From SZUA-584 sp964441275 (GTDB taxonomy: Bacteria; Bacillota; Clostridia; Christensenellales; SZUA-584), in NCBI GenBank assembly GCA_964441275.1, contig CAYTUG010000003.1:45608-109607 (forward strand): a stretch of 64,000 nucleotides of DNA. Direction: 5' to 3'. Below, in pieces: positions 25,113 to 32,957 of the stretch. A program made the position numbers and the translations under genes. The notes under the pieces are model-generated. The model had not been told where the DNA came from, did no database searches, and worked only from the letters and a program-made list of their open reading frames with translations. Positions within the stretch are counted from its first letter, which is position 1; each line of letters opens with the position of its first letter.

Positions 25113-25856
25113 ATGCGTGAGTTGTTAGACTGCCTTGGTGAACAAGAACTTTTTGTGCGGTACGAGCAAAGCAAGGATGAGTGCTTAAGAAATTATATCC
25201 TTGAAAAATATTTGTACATTGCCGAAATTGTCGCTAAAAAGTTCGTGGGAAGAGGCGTGGAGTACGATGATTTATACCAAGTGGCATCGCTTGCACTTGT
25301 AAAAGCGCTTGAACGTTTTGAACATACGCGCGGAGTTAAGTTCGCCAGTTTTGCAACACCGACACTTATCGGGGAGGTTAAAAACTATTTCCGCGATAAA
25401 ACCCGGATGATTCGCATATCGCGCCGCGAAAGCGAAATGATACGCAAGCTTGAGGACGCAAAAGAAGTTATTGCCGCCCGCCAGGGGCACAGCGCCACGC
25501 CCGAGCAGGCGGCGGAATACCTTGGGCTTAGCGTTGAGCGCGTGCTTGAGCTTATGGAAGCGCAGTCGGCAGGCTATGCCGCCTCGCTTGACAGCTATAT
25601 TGCGGTTAACGGGGACGCAAAATTTTTCAAGCTGGTGGGCAGCGTTGAAAACGCTTACGAGAAAATTGAGGACAGGGACTTTTTATCGTATTGTTTTAAG
25701 CATTTGAGCGATGTTGAAAAACAGGTGATTAGAGAACGCTATGCGGACGAAAAAAGCCAGCGTGAGGTTGCGGCGGTGCTGGGCGTATCTCAAATGTATG
25801 TGTCGCGTATAGAGCGCAAAATACTTGCAAAGTTTCGCACTTTCAACGAGAAATAA
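25113..25856 (+). CDS. SigB/SigF-group RNA polymerase sigma factor
   Basis: This 247-residue sigma factor has regions 2, 3 and 4. Region 2 contains GRGVEYDDLYQVASLALVKA and KFASFATPTLIGEVKNYFRD, region 3 contains the ISRRESEMIRKL segment, and region 4 contains SQREVAAVLGVSQMYVSRIE. The ATPTLIGEVK..FRDK sequence is diagnostic of the SigB/F/G group controlled by partner switching. General stress (SigB-like) is preferred over sporulation SigF because the adjacent SpoIIAB position is degenerate and a functional kinase follows in a different place. Confidence 0.9.
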   Translation: MRELLDCLGEQELFVRYEQSKDECLRNYILEKYLYIAEIVAKKFVGRGVEYDDLYQVASLALVKALERFEHTRGVKFASFATPTLIGEVKNYFRDKTRMIRISRRESEMIRKLEDAKEVIAARQGHSATPEQAAEYLGLSVERVLELMEAQSAGYAASLDSYIAVNGDAKFFKLVGSVENAYEKIEDRDFLSYCFKHLSDVEKQVIRERYADEKSQREVAAVLGVSQMYVSRIERKILAKFRTFNEK

Positions 25857-25882
25857 GTTTTAAAATGCAGGCAAAAGGGTAT
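25857..25882 (+). promoter_or_regulatory. SigB/SigF-type promoter candidate
   Basis: GTTTTA, 14 bases and GGGTAT closely match the Bacillus SigB pattern (GTTTAA, 12-15 bases, GGGTAT). It begins at the base after the sigma stop codon and lies 66 bases before the next gene, an RsbW-like kinase. Confidence 0.6.
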
Positions 25883-25947
25883 ATAGATGTATGAGTGCGG
25901 TATTAAGGCAAGCTTGATACGAGTTTTTGTGCTCTTGGTGCGTGTGA

Positions 25948-26343
25948 ATGGAATATTCAAGCCGGTATGTGCTGACGTCTATAGATGATATAAGAAAAGT
26001 TGCGAAAAGTGTTATAGTTGGTATTGAAAGCCGTACAGCATTGGACGACGAACATAAGTACAACATAATGCTTGTAATTAACGAACTTTTGGTAAACAGT
26101 TTTGAGCATGCGAAACCGTGCGCGCGTTACCCTGTTATTGTAAATACAAATGTTGACGGAAGACAGCTTTACATTAGCGTTACGGACGGCGGAAATGGTT
26201 TCCCGCACAAGCGCGTTAATAAAAACCCTATCGATGTGCTGTATTGCGAGCGTGGGAGGGGGCTGATGCTGGTTAACGCGCTTTGCAACGAAATCAAATA
26301 TAACGAAAGCGGCAACAGTGTAGAAGTAAAAATGATATTTTGA
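25948..26343 (+). CDS. RsbW-type anti-sigma serine kinase
   Basis: This 131-residue GHKL ATPase keeps all nucleotide motifs: N box with E46 and N50 in INELLVNSFEHA, G1 loop DGGNG at 80-84 and G2 GRGLML at 103-108. It would phosphorylate the STAS protein and sequester the sigma factor. It is separated from the other three cassette genes by a promoter that the sigma factor itself may recognise, which would give negative feedback. The ATG at 25948 has only a weak upstream site. Confidence 0.85.
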   Translation: MEYSSRYVLTSIDDIRKVAKSVIVGIESRTALDDEHKYNIMLVINELLVNSFEHAKPCARYPVIVNTNVDGRQLYISVTDGGNGFPHKRVNKNPIDVLYCERGRGLMLVNALCNEIKYNESGNSVEVKMIF

Positions 26344-26351
26344 CGAATATT

Positions 26352-26384
26352 ACAGCCTATGCCGCAAAGATTCGCTGTTTTTTT
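26352..26384 (+). terminator. Weak intrinsic terminator candidate
   Basis: ACAGC and GCTGT enclose a 17-base loop and run into seven T. The short stem and long loop make it weak; some read-through into the HlyD-like gene is likely. Confidence 0.4.
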
Positions 26385-26455
26385 ATATTCGTTGTCAAAG
26401 GGTTTTGCGCTTGACATAGAGAATAACTATACAGACAACTTTGGAAGAGGTTTTT

Positions 26456-27637
26456 ATGGCAAGAAGGCGCAGACCAAGATTTAAGTTCTTTGTAATTTTG
26501 CTTGTGGCTGTTGGCATATTTGGGTTTTTGTTAGCAATAATTTTGCAAAGCCGGGCTACAGTAGCTGTGGAATGGGCTTCCGCCGAGTTTGACGCAAGGT
26601 TTGAAATGCTTATAGTACGCGATGAAGTTGTTTATGAGGCAAAAAACTATGGCAAAACAAAGTTTATTGCGGAGGAAGCAAATCGTGTAAATGCGGGTGA
26701 TGCGATTTTAGAGGTGTACGAGTGGGGCTACAATGACGATTCGCTGTCAAAGTTGGTGGAACTGCAAAAAAGTATTTTAAAGTACCAGATACAAGTACGC
26801 CGCGAAGGGGTAATTGACGAAAAGCTTAACGAAATAAACGGCAGGATTGACGCTAAAGCGCACGAAATCCAGCAGGCGGTTTTTAATGAAGACTTTTATT
26901 TGATGCTTTCTTTAGAGCGCAGCATGGAAATGCTTTTAAGTGAGAGAATGTCTTATCTAAAGAGCGTAACGGTGCCGGATGAACACTTAAACGATCTTTA
27001 TGAGCAAGAGCAAGAGCTTATAGACATGTTTGCAGACTGGAGCAAGCTGCTTGTCGCAGAAAAAGCCGGGGTTGTAAGTTTTTATTTTGACGGCTGCGAA
27101 TCGCTGATGACCAAAAAAAATATTGGTAACTATACGCGAACAGCGCTTGAAGAGGTATCCGCCGGCAAAACGGTGCAGATTGCGCAGGATAAACAGGCAT
27201 ATGCGCCTCTTTATCGGTTGGTCAACGAAAAAGAATGGTACGCGTTGTTGCTTTCGGACACTAAAATCCCCGAAATGTATGTGGGCAACAAATTTTCGAT
27301 TGTTTTTGATGACTATCTGCATCTGCGCTACAACGGAATAGTAAGCGATGTTGAGGTACTTGATAAAAATGACGGTTTTGTGTACACTATACTGATACAG
27401 GACGATATCGGGCCGCTTTTAGGCGACAGGCGCGTTTCCGCAAGGCTTTACGGAGTTCAGGAATCGTTGCGCATACCTAAAAGCGCTCTAATAATAATTG
27501 AGCGGGCTGATTATGTCGAAACGGCTGCCGGAGAGTATGTGCCTGTGCTTGTAGTTGCGGAGGATGATGAATACGTGCTTATTAAGAATTATGAAGACCA
27601 ACCGCCGATAAGCATTGGTCAGCTAATTTACAGATAA
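26456..27637 (+). CDS. HlyD-like membrane-anchored adaptor protein
   Basis: This 393-residue protein begins with a basic MARRRRPRFK, has one span at about 11-31 and then a long external part with a coiled coil at about 100-190. That part is flanked by biotinyl-lipoyl-like strands (VYEAKNYGKTKFIAEEANRVNAGDAI) and a beta-barrel end region. This layout is that of HlyD/MFP adaptors. No transporter partner is adjacent. It heads the yggS-sepF-divIVA group, and HlyD-like genes in this position occur in other Clostridia, suggesting an envelope or division role. The ATG follows GAAGAGG. Confidence 0.78.
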   Translation: MARRRRPRFKFFVILLVAVGIFGFLLAIILQSRATVAVEWASAEFDARFEMLIVRDEVVYEAKNYGKTKFIAEEANRVNAGDAILEVYEWGYNDDSLSKLVELQKSILKYQIQVRREGVIDEKLNEINGRIDAKAHEIQQAVFNEDFYLMLSLERSMEMLLSERMSYLKSVTVPDEHLNDLYEQEQELIDMFADWSKLLVAEKAGVVSFYFDGCESLMTKKNIGNYTRTALEEVSAGKTVQIAQDKQAYAPLYRLVNEKEWYALLLSDTKIPEMYVGNKFSIVFDDYLHLRYNGIVSDVEVLDKNDGFVYTILIQDDIGPLLGDRRVSARLYGVQESLRIPKSALIIIERADYVETAAGEYVPVLVVAEDDEYVLIKNYEDQPPISIGQLIYR

Positions 27638-27666
27638 ACGGCGCGAACAACGGGGCGGATAATTTA

Positions 27667-28368
27667 ATGCAAGAGATAAAAAAAAATTTAGATATCATAT
27701 ACGAAAGGATTGATGCCAGCGCAAAAAAAACGAACAGAACAAAAAGCGATATTACGTTAGTCGCGGTCAGCAAAACGGTAGATTCGTATGCTATTGAACA
27801 GGCTGTAAAAGCCGGCATTAAGCATTTTGGCGAAAATCGTGTTCAGGAGTATCTGAAAAAACGTGAGGTGATTTCAGATAATGTTTACTGGCACATCATA
27901 GGACCGCTGCAGCGTAATAAGGTTAAGCATATTAACGAAGTATGCTTGCTGCAATCGCTTGACAGGCTTTCTTTAGCGCAAGAGATTGAAAAACAGTGCG
28001 AAAAGAATGGCACGGAAGTCTCTGCGCTTGTACAGCTTAACATCGGCAAAGAGCCGACAAAATCAGGCATATACGAGGAAGAGCTTGAATCGTTTTTGGA
28101 ACAGTTGTCTGTTATGAGGAGAATTCGCGTTAAAGGGCTTATGGCAATACCGCCGCCTGCAATTAGCGCGGATGACAACAGACCGTATTTTATTAAGATG
28201 CGTAAACTTTTCGAAAAGTTCAACCAGAGTTTTCCTTGTTTTAGCTATTTGTCTATGGGCATGTCGGATGATTTCGAAGCTGCTATACAAGAAGGTTCTA
28301 ATATGGTCAGGATTGGAACCGCCGTGTTTGGAGCGAGGTCAAATCAAAAATTAGGGGGTTACAAATAA
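27667..28368 (+). CDS. yggS: PLP homeostasis protein (YggS family)
   Basis: This 233-residue single-domain TIM-barrel protein binds pyridoxal phosphate. The lysine in VAVSKTVDSYAIEQAVKAG, HFGENRVQEYL, the WHIIGPLQRNKV segment and the C-terminal MSDDFEAAIQEGSNMVRIGTA phosphate site match the family. YggS lies directly upstream of sepF here, as in most Firmicutes. Confidence 0.95.
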   Translation: MQEIKKNLDIIYERIDASAKKTNRTKSDITLVAVSKTVDSYAIEQAVKAGIKHFGENRVQEYLKKREVISDNVYWHIIGPLQRNKVKHINEVCLLQSLDRLSLAQEIEKQCEKNGTEVSALVQLNIGKEPTKSGIYEEELESFLEQLSVMRRIRVKGLMAIPPPAISADDNRPYFIKMRKLFEKFNQSFPCFSYLSMGMSDDFEAAIQEGSNMVRIGTAVFGARSNQKLGGYK

Positions 28369-28369
28369 T

Positions 28370-28828
28370 ATGGCTAGAGGTTTTTTTAACCGTATATTAG
28401 ATGCGGTTGGCCTTGAAGAAGAGTATGAGGGTGAAGAAATGATGGATGATGATGAGAATTACTATGAAGAGGAAGCAGAAATAATAGATGACTCACGTTC
28501 AAGGCGCAGACAGTCAAAAGTAATCGGTATGCCAAACTCCGCCGCAAAAATTAGGATGTTAGTATATCAGCCATGCAGCTACGAAGAGGCGGAATCGATA
28601 ATAGACAATCTTAAGGCAAGAAAACCGGTTATTATGAACTTAGACGATTTGGACAGAGAACTGGCGCAAAGAATTATAGATTTTATAGGCGGCGCGGTTT
28701 ATTCGCTTGGGGGAGACCTAAAAAAGGTGGCGCGGAATATTTTTGTAGTCGCACCCTCTAACGTTGATGTATTGCAAAATGTTGACGAGAGGGACAGCAG
28801 AGAAGGTTTCCGAAGGTTTGATAAATAA
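28370..28828 (+). CDS. sepF: Cell division protein SepF
   Basis: This 152-residue protein has the membrane-targeting N-terminal amphipathic helix (ARGFFNRILDAVGL), a disordered acidic linker and the globular SepF domain with KIRMLVYQPCSYEEAESI and KARKPVIMNLDDLD. SepF polymerises into arcs and anchors FtsZ to the membrane. It begins 1 base after the yggS stop. It is followed by a promoter that carries a perfect inverted repeat. Confidence 0.95.
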   Translation: MARGFFNRILDAVGLEEEYEGEEMMDDDENYYEEEAEIIDDSRSRRRQSKVIGMPNSAAKIRMLVYQPCSYEEAESIIDNLKARKPVIMNLDDLDRELAQRIIDFIGGAVYSLGGDLKKVARNIFVVAPSNVDVLQNVDERDSREGFRRFDK

Positions 28829-28834
28829 TTTATT

Positions 28835-28870
28835 TTGACGTGCATGCCGCAAAGTTTATATTGCGGCATG
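28835..28870 (+). promoter_or_regulatory. divIVA promoter overlapped by a perfect 10-bp inverted repeat
   Basis: TTGACG (28835-28840), 16 bases and TATATT (28857-28862) form a promoter. Inside it, CATGCCGCAA at 28843-28852 and its complement at 28861-28870 form a perfect inverted repeat with an 8-base centre. The repeat occupies the spacer, the -10 box and the start site, as an operator would. With no T-tract, a terminator for sepF is less likely. Confidence 0.6.
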
Positions 28871-28938
28871 TATCGTATGTTGCGGCGTTGATTAAAATAA
28901 TTAATGCTTACCAAATTGTTTGAAAGGGGAAGCGGGCA

Positions 28939-29865
28939 ATGCCTTTAACAGCTAAGGATATTTTTGAAAAGACCTTTAAAAGGTCTTTTAAAGGCTACGA
29001 TGAATACGAAGTCGATAATTTTTTAGACCAAATAATCGACGAGTTCAAAGCGCTTACAGAAGAAAACGAATCGCTCAAGGAAGAGGTTGCTGCGGCAGTT
29101 GACAAGGTTAAAAAGATCAAGCATGGCGAAGAGACGATAATGAATACTTTGGTTTCAGCCCAGAAAACGGCCGAGCGTATTATTAACGAAGCAACGCTAA
29201 AAGCCGAACTGATTATCAGCAGTGCGCAAAGCACAGCTAAAGAGCGTGCCGACCAGACAACAAAAGAGCTTGCGCAATCGCAAAACAGGCTTGAGGAACT
29301 GCGCACGTGTGCGAAAGGGTTTGCGGCGAATTTCGTAAATATGATAAATGCGCAGGCGGCATATTTTGAAAAGACTTATCTAAGTTACTTTGGGCAGGAT
29401 TCCGACCCGTTTGGCGGGATAAACGTTGAAGCGCTCGAGCGCATCGACAAGGATTTGGCAAAAAGCTTTGGCGAAATGGGTGCGGTGATAGAAACTGAAA
29501 CGAAAGGCGATGTTGAGCCGGAAAATACGAGCGATACCGAGTTTGCTAATGAACCGGCGGATATTGGATATATTCAGCCGCAATCAGCGCCCGGGGGGGA
29601 GGCGGACGGCGAGGATAAGTTTAGTCAGCCTGCTGATGTCGATACCGGCGGTTATATGGAGTTTAACGAGATTAACAAAGCTTTAACCGAAATTGAAAAT
29701 GCTGATTTTTCCGATGAACAGAAAGAGGAAACACAGCAACCGCCGCAAAGCGAGGCGGACTTTTCATGGATTTATGACGCCGATAAAGCGCCGGAGGCTT
29801 CCGTAGCGGACGATTCAAAAAAAGAGAATGAGCTAAAAACCCTTATTGATGAAATATTGGAATAA
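28939..29865 (+). CDS. divIVA: DivIVA-family division/polarity protein
   Basis: This 308-residue coiled-coil protein opens with the curvature-sensing N-terminal domain (DIFEKTFKRSFKGYDEYEV) and the conserved VDNFLDQIIDEFK, followed by a long coiled coil to about 140. The tail from about 180 is acidic, rich in E, D, P and Q, and longer than in Bacillus DivIVA. It recruits proteins to negatively curved membrane such as division sites and poles. AAAGGGG precedes the ATG. Confidence 0.94.
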   Translation: MPLTAKDIFEKTFKRSFKGYDEYEVDNFLDQIIDEFKALTEENESLKEEVAAAVDKVKKIKHGEETIMNTLVSAQKTAERIINEATLKAELIISSAQSTAKERADQTTKELAQSQNRLEELRTCAKGFAANFVNMINAQAAYFEKTYLSYFGQDSDPFGGINVEALERIDKDLAKSFGEMGAVIETETKGDVEPENTSDTEFANEPADIGYIQPQSAPGGEADGEDKFSQPADVDTGGYMEFNEINKALTEIENADFSDEQKEETQQPPQSEADFSWIYDADKAPEASVADDSKKENELKTLIDEILE

Positions 29866-29878
29866 CGCAAGTTTGCAG

Positions 29879-29903
29879 AAGGCGGGCAGTTCCGCCTTTT
29901 TTT
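29879..29903 (+). terminator. Intrinsic terminator after divIVA
   Basis: AAGGCGG and CCGCCTT form a 7-bp stem with a 6-base loop, followed by a T-run of about seven. It lies 14 bases after the divIVA stop. Confidence 0.92.
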
Positions 29904-29982
29904 ATTGCTATTAAAAGCTTAACGCCAAAAACGAATTAAATTCACCGCGTTATACAAACTAACACATGACGGAGTAAGTATA

Positions 29983-30276
29983 ATGCGGAAAAAGGCACAA
30001 TGCAGATTGAATAAGCGGCTTAACGAACTTGCGCTAATGTTGGAAAAGCTAAGGCTTGGCGAATATCTTATGCATCTTAACAACATTAAACGTATAATAC
30101 GCATTAACTTTTTAGGCGGGCTGGCGCGCGGGCTGGGCATAGCTGTAGGCTTTACTTTGTTAGGTGCGCTTGTGCTTTATTTATTGCAGTTATCTTTTGT
30201 CAACAACCTGCCAATAATAGGCGATTTAATTGCAGACATAGTAGAGATAGCTAATGAAAGGCTAAAACTGCGATAA
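29983..30276 (+). CDS. DUF5665-type small membrane protein
   Basis: This 97-residue protein has a basic amphipathic N-terminal half (LNKRLNELALMLEKLRLGEYL) and one strong membrane span at about 50-70 after the conserved NFLGGLARGLGIAVGFT, which matches the DUF5665 family of Firmicutes. The function is unknown. It lies between two terminated or promoter-bearing units, so it may be expressed alone. Confidence 0.75.
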   Translation: MRKKAQCRLNKRLNELALMLEKLRLGEYLMHLNNIKRIIRINFLGGLARGLGIAVGFTLLGALVLYLLQLSFVNNLPIIGDLIADIVEIANERLKLR

Positions 30277-30295
30277 CAGGCTTGTTTAAATGCGA

Positions 30296-30323
30296 TTGAA
30301 TTATTCTGTTATCTTGCTATAAT
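30296..30323 (+). promoter_or_regulatory. Sigma-A promoter for the GT4 glycosyltransferase
   Basis: TTGAAT, 16 bases and TATAAT lie 55 bases upstream of the start codon. Confidence 0.72.
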
Positions 30324-30377
30324 AGATTGGCAGGTTGTTTATGCATATGGTAATTATTAGAATGGGAGTGGTTGTTA

Positions 30378-31559
30378 ATGAAATTAACCATAGGGCAATT
30401 CAACGAGTCTTTTCCCCCCGTTATTGACGGTGTGGCGAATGTTGTTCAAAACTATGCCCATTGGCTGAACAAAAAACACGGCTCGTGCTGTGTGATAACG
30501 CCGAAGCATCCGCAGGCGGACGATTCAATGTTTGAATTTGACGTGCGTCGTTTTTATTCGATAAAAGTGCCGATAAGAAAAGAATACCGCTTTGGATTTC
30601 CGCAGATGTCAACATCTTTTTGGGTGGCGCTAAAAAAAGTGCCGTTTGATATTGTGCATGCGCATTCGCCGTTTGGCACAGGCAGCGCCGCGCGCAGCAT
30701 CGCACGCCGGCAGGGGATCCCGATGGTGGCTACTTTTCATTCAAAATTTCGGGATGACTTTTTGGCCGCGCTTAAGTCCGAAATGATTGTCGAGAGCATC
30801 ATTTCAAAAATTGCAGCATTTTATGAATCTGCAGACGAGGTATGGGCGGTAAACGAATCATCTGTAGAAACGCTGCGTGAATATGGCTACAGGGGCGAAG
30901 TCCAGATAATGGAGAACGCATGCGATATTGAAAAACAATACAGTACGGACGAAAACGACAACTTTATCAACGAGACGTTTGAGCTTGATAAAGGGACGCC
31001 GCTTTTTGTGTTTGTCGGGCAACATACGTGGCAAAAAAACACGCGGATGGTAATAGAAGCGCTAAAATTGCTTAAGGATGACGGGAACTCTTTTCGCATG
31101 CTGTTTGTGGGAGACGGTCCTAAACGCCACGGGATGGAAAAGTTAGTAGAGAGCTATGGGATTGATAGCGTAGTGGGGTTTACGGGAGTGATACACGATA
31201 GGGACTTATTGGCAAAAATCTATCTTAGAAGCAGTGCGCTGCTGTTCCCTTCACTATACGATATGTCATCTTTAGTGCCAAGGGAAGCCGCGGCGTGCGG
31301 ATGTCCGACCGTTTTTGCAAAGGACACAACTACTTCGCAAGGCATTACGGAAAGGAACGGCTTTTTAATTGATAATAATAAAGAAGCATTGTTTTTGGTT
31401 ATAAAACATATAATCGAGAATCCCGGGCATGCAAAACAAATAGGCGACAACGCGCGGCGCACCATTTACAGGAGCTGGGAGGATGCGGTTGAGGACGTGT
31501 ACGAAAGATATGTATATTTGATTGGCCGCAATAACGGCAGCAATGTTAAGCAGGCATAA
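30378..31559 (+). CDS. GT4-family glycosyltransferase
   Basis: This 393-residue GT-B enzyme has an N-terminal acceptor domain with FNESFPPVIDGVANVV and HAHSPFG. The C-terminal donor domain has FVGQHTWQKNTRMVIEAL, GDGPKRHGME and the E-x7-E type motif in SLYDMSSLVPREAAACGCP. It resembles enzymes that glycosylate lipids or envelope polymers with nucleotide-sugar donors. The nearby YbhN-type membrane protein is a common partner. The ATG at 30378 follows GGGAGTGG; an upstream TTG overlaps that site. Confidence 0.85.
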   Translation: MKLTIGQFNESFPPVIDGVANVVQNYAHWLNKKHGSCCVITPKHPQADDSMFEFDVRRFYSIKVPIRKEYRFGFPQMSTSFWVALKKVPFDIVHAHSPFGTGSAARSIARRQGIPMVATFHSKFRDDFLAALKSEMIVESIISKIAAFYESADEVWAVNESSVETLREYGYRGEVQIMENACDIEKQYSTDENDNFINETFELDKGTPLFVFVGQHTWQKNTRMVIEALKLLKDDGNSFRMLFVGDGPKRHGMEKLVESYGIDSVVGFTGVIHDRDLLAKIYLRSSALLFPSLYDMSSLVPREAAACGCPTVFAKDTTTSQGITERNGFLIDNNKEALFLVIKHIIENPGHAKQIGDNARRTIYRSWEDAVEDVYERYVYLIGRNNGSNVKQA

Positions 31560-31641
31560 ATATCCAGCGGTCGTAATTCATGCAATCCATACTAACTGCA
31601 TGGAAAAAGCTGTTTAGCGCAAGTCAAGGCTGTAAATACTG

Positions 31642-31670
31642 TTGCGTGATTTATATATATTTGTTATCAT
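31642..31670 (+). promoter_or_regulatory. Sigma-A promoter for the YbhN-type gene
   Basis: TTGCGT, 17 bases and TATCAT lie 27 bases upstream of the start codon at 31698, so this gene can be transcribed separately from the glycosyltransferase. Confidence 0.6.
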
Positions 31671-31697
31671 ACTGGCGTTGTTTTATTTGGAGGGGTA

Positions 31698-32747
31698 ATG
31701 AAAAAATCGATGTGGTTAAACCGCTTTAGTATTATTTACATAATTGCAACTATTGTTGTAGTTGGGGCTGTTGCAATATTTACTCCCGAAGCCGAGGAAG
31801 TATTTAAGGCTATTTCGCACTTTTCAATTTGGTGGCTTGTGGCGTGCTTGGGCGCGCTGCTTTTATTCTGGCTAACGGACGCTATATTGCTTTACGATAT
31901 CACCTCGTACATGTACAAGCCCGAGCCTTTTATGCAATCGTTAAAAATCGGGATTATTGGACTTTATTATGCTGCGCTCACTCCGTTTGCGACCGGCGGG
32001 CAGCCTGTGCAGGTGATGTATATGCGCCGCAACAAAACACCCGTAGGCACGGCCACTTGCATTGTCGGCATCAAATTTGTTATATACGAGCTATCTTTAT
32101 GCGCAATATTCTTGGCCGCAATGGTGGTTAGGGGTAGATATTACTATATGCATCATTCGGAAATATTTTGGCTTTCGATGCTTGGATTTATGTTCAACTT
32201 AATAGCCGTATTTATTATTATATTAACTATTATCAACAAAAAGATTGTATTAAACATAGGCTCTGCACTGATAAGGCTGCTTAATCGAATGAGGCTGATA
32301 AAGGATAAAGAAAAAACTATTGAAAATTTCACTAAAACTATTGACGATTACCATACCGCCGCTTCATATATTTCACGATACAAGCTGCGGGCGATAGGTT
32401 CGTTTTTAATTTCAATTATCAACCTTGGTTTTTTGTTTGTAATACCGTATTTTATCTATTTGGCGTTTGGCAACACGCAACACAGCTTTCTTGATGTATT
32501 TGTTACGCAAGTGCTTGTTTATCTTGCAGTATCCTTTTTTCCAACGCCGGGAACCGCAGGCGCCGCAGAAGGCGGATTCTTGCTTTTCTTTGGCCCCATA
32601 TTTGGAAGAGCGGTGTCTATCGCAATGCTTATATGGCGGTTTGTGACATATTACGTTATGCTTATTGTAGGCAGTTTGCTTGTCGTATTTGACGAGGTTT
32701 TTTCATTGCGAAGGCGCAAAAACGAAATCAACCTTAATGCGGACTAA
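31698..32747 (+). CDS. YbhN/AglD2-like (lysylphosphatidylglycerol-synthase TM region) membrane protein
   Basis: This 349-residue protein has about eight membrane spans and no synthetase domain. The conserved ALTPFATGGQPVQVMYMRRN at about 94-113 and FFPTPGTAGAAEGGFLLFF near 280 are signatures of the UPF0104/YbhN family, related to the flippase half of MprF. Members move or handle glycolipids or lipids in the membrane. It follows a GT4 glycosyltransferase, suggesting one lipid-modification step for the pair. Confidence 0.85.
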   Translation: MKKSMWLNRFSIIYIIATIVVVGAVAIFTPEAEEVFKAISHFSIWWLVACLGALLLFWLTDAILLYDITSYMYKPEPFMQSLKIGIIGLYYAALTPFATGGQPVQVMYMRRNKTPVGTATCIVGIKFVIYELSLCAIFLAAMVVRGRYYYMHHSEIFWLSMLGFMFNLIAVFIIILTIINKKIVLNIGSALIRLLNRMRLIKDKEKTIENFTKTIDDYHTAASYISRYKLRAIGSFLISIINLGFLFVIPYFIYLAFGNTQHSFLDVFVTQVLVYLAVSFFPTPGTAGAAEGGFLLFFGPIFGRAVSIAMLIWRFVTYYVMLIVGSLLVVFDEVFSLRRRKNEINLNAD

Positions 32748-32830
32748 GCGCAGCTTAAATGGTTGGGCTAAATAACGAATATCCTTTGCCTTTTGGCATT
32801 GTTTATTTGCCGTCTAAAAAAACAAACCGG

Positions 32831-32859
32831 TTGATTAAAAAAAAACGCTGTGCTATAAT
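32831..32859 (+). promoter_or_regulatory. Sigma-A promoter for rpsB-tsf
   Basis: TTGATT, a 17-base A-rich spacer and TATAAT. The leader to the rpsB start is about 90 bases and could hold autoregulatory structure, but I could not identify one. Confidence 0.82.
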
Positions 32860-32957
32860 TCCAAAAGAATATCACACCGTTGCGGATTTTTGCATTCGTG
32901 CCTTTATTGGGTTGTGCAAAAAGTAGATGCGGCGGGAGGTAAAAACGAGGAGGAACC

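Noticed and set aside
26411..26440. TTGACA at 26411 as a promoter for the HlyD-like gene
   Set aside because: The only -10-like hexamer (TATACA) is 11 bases away and nothing suitable occurs at 16-18 bases.
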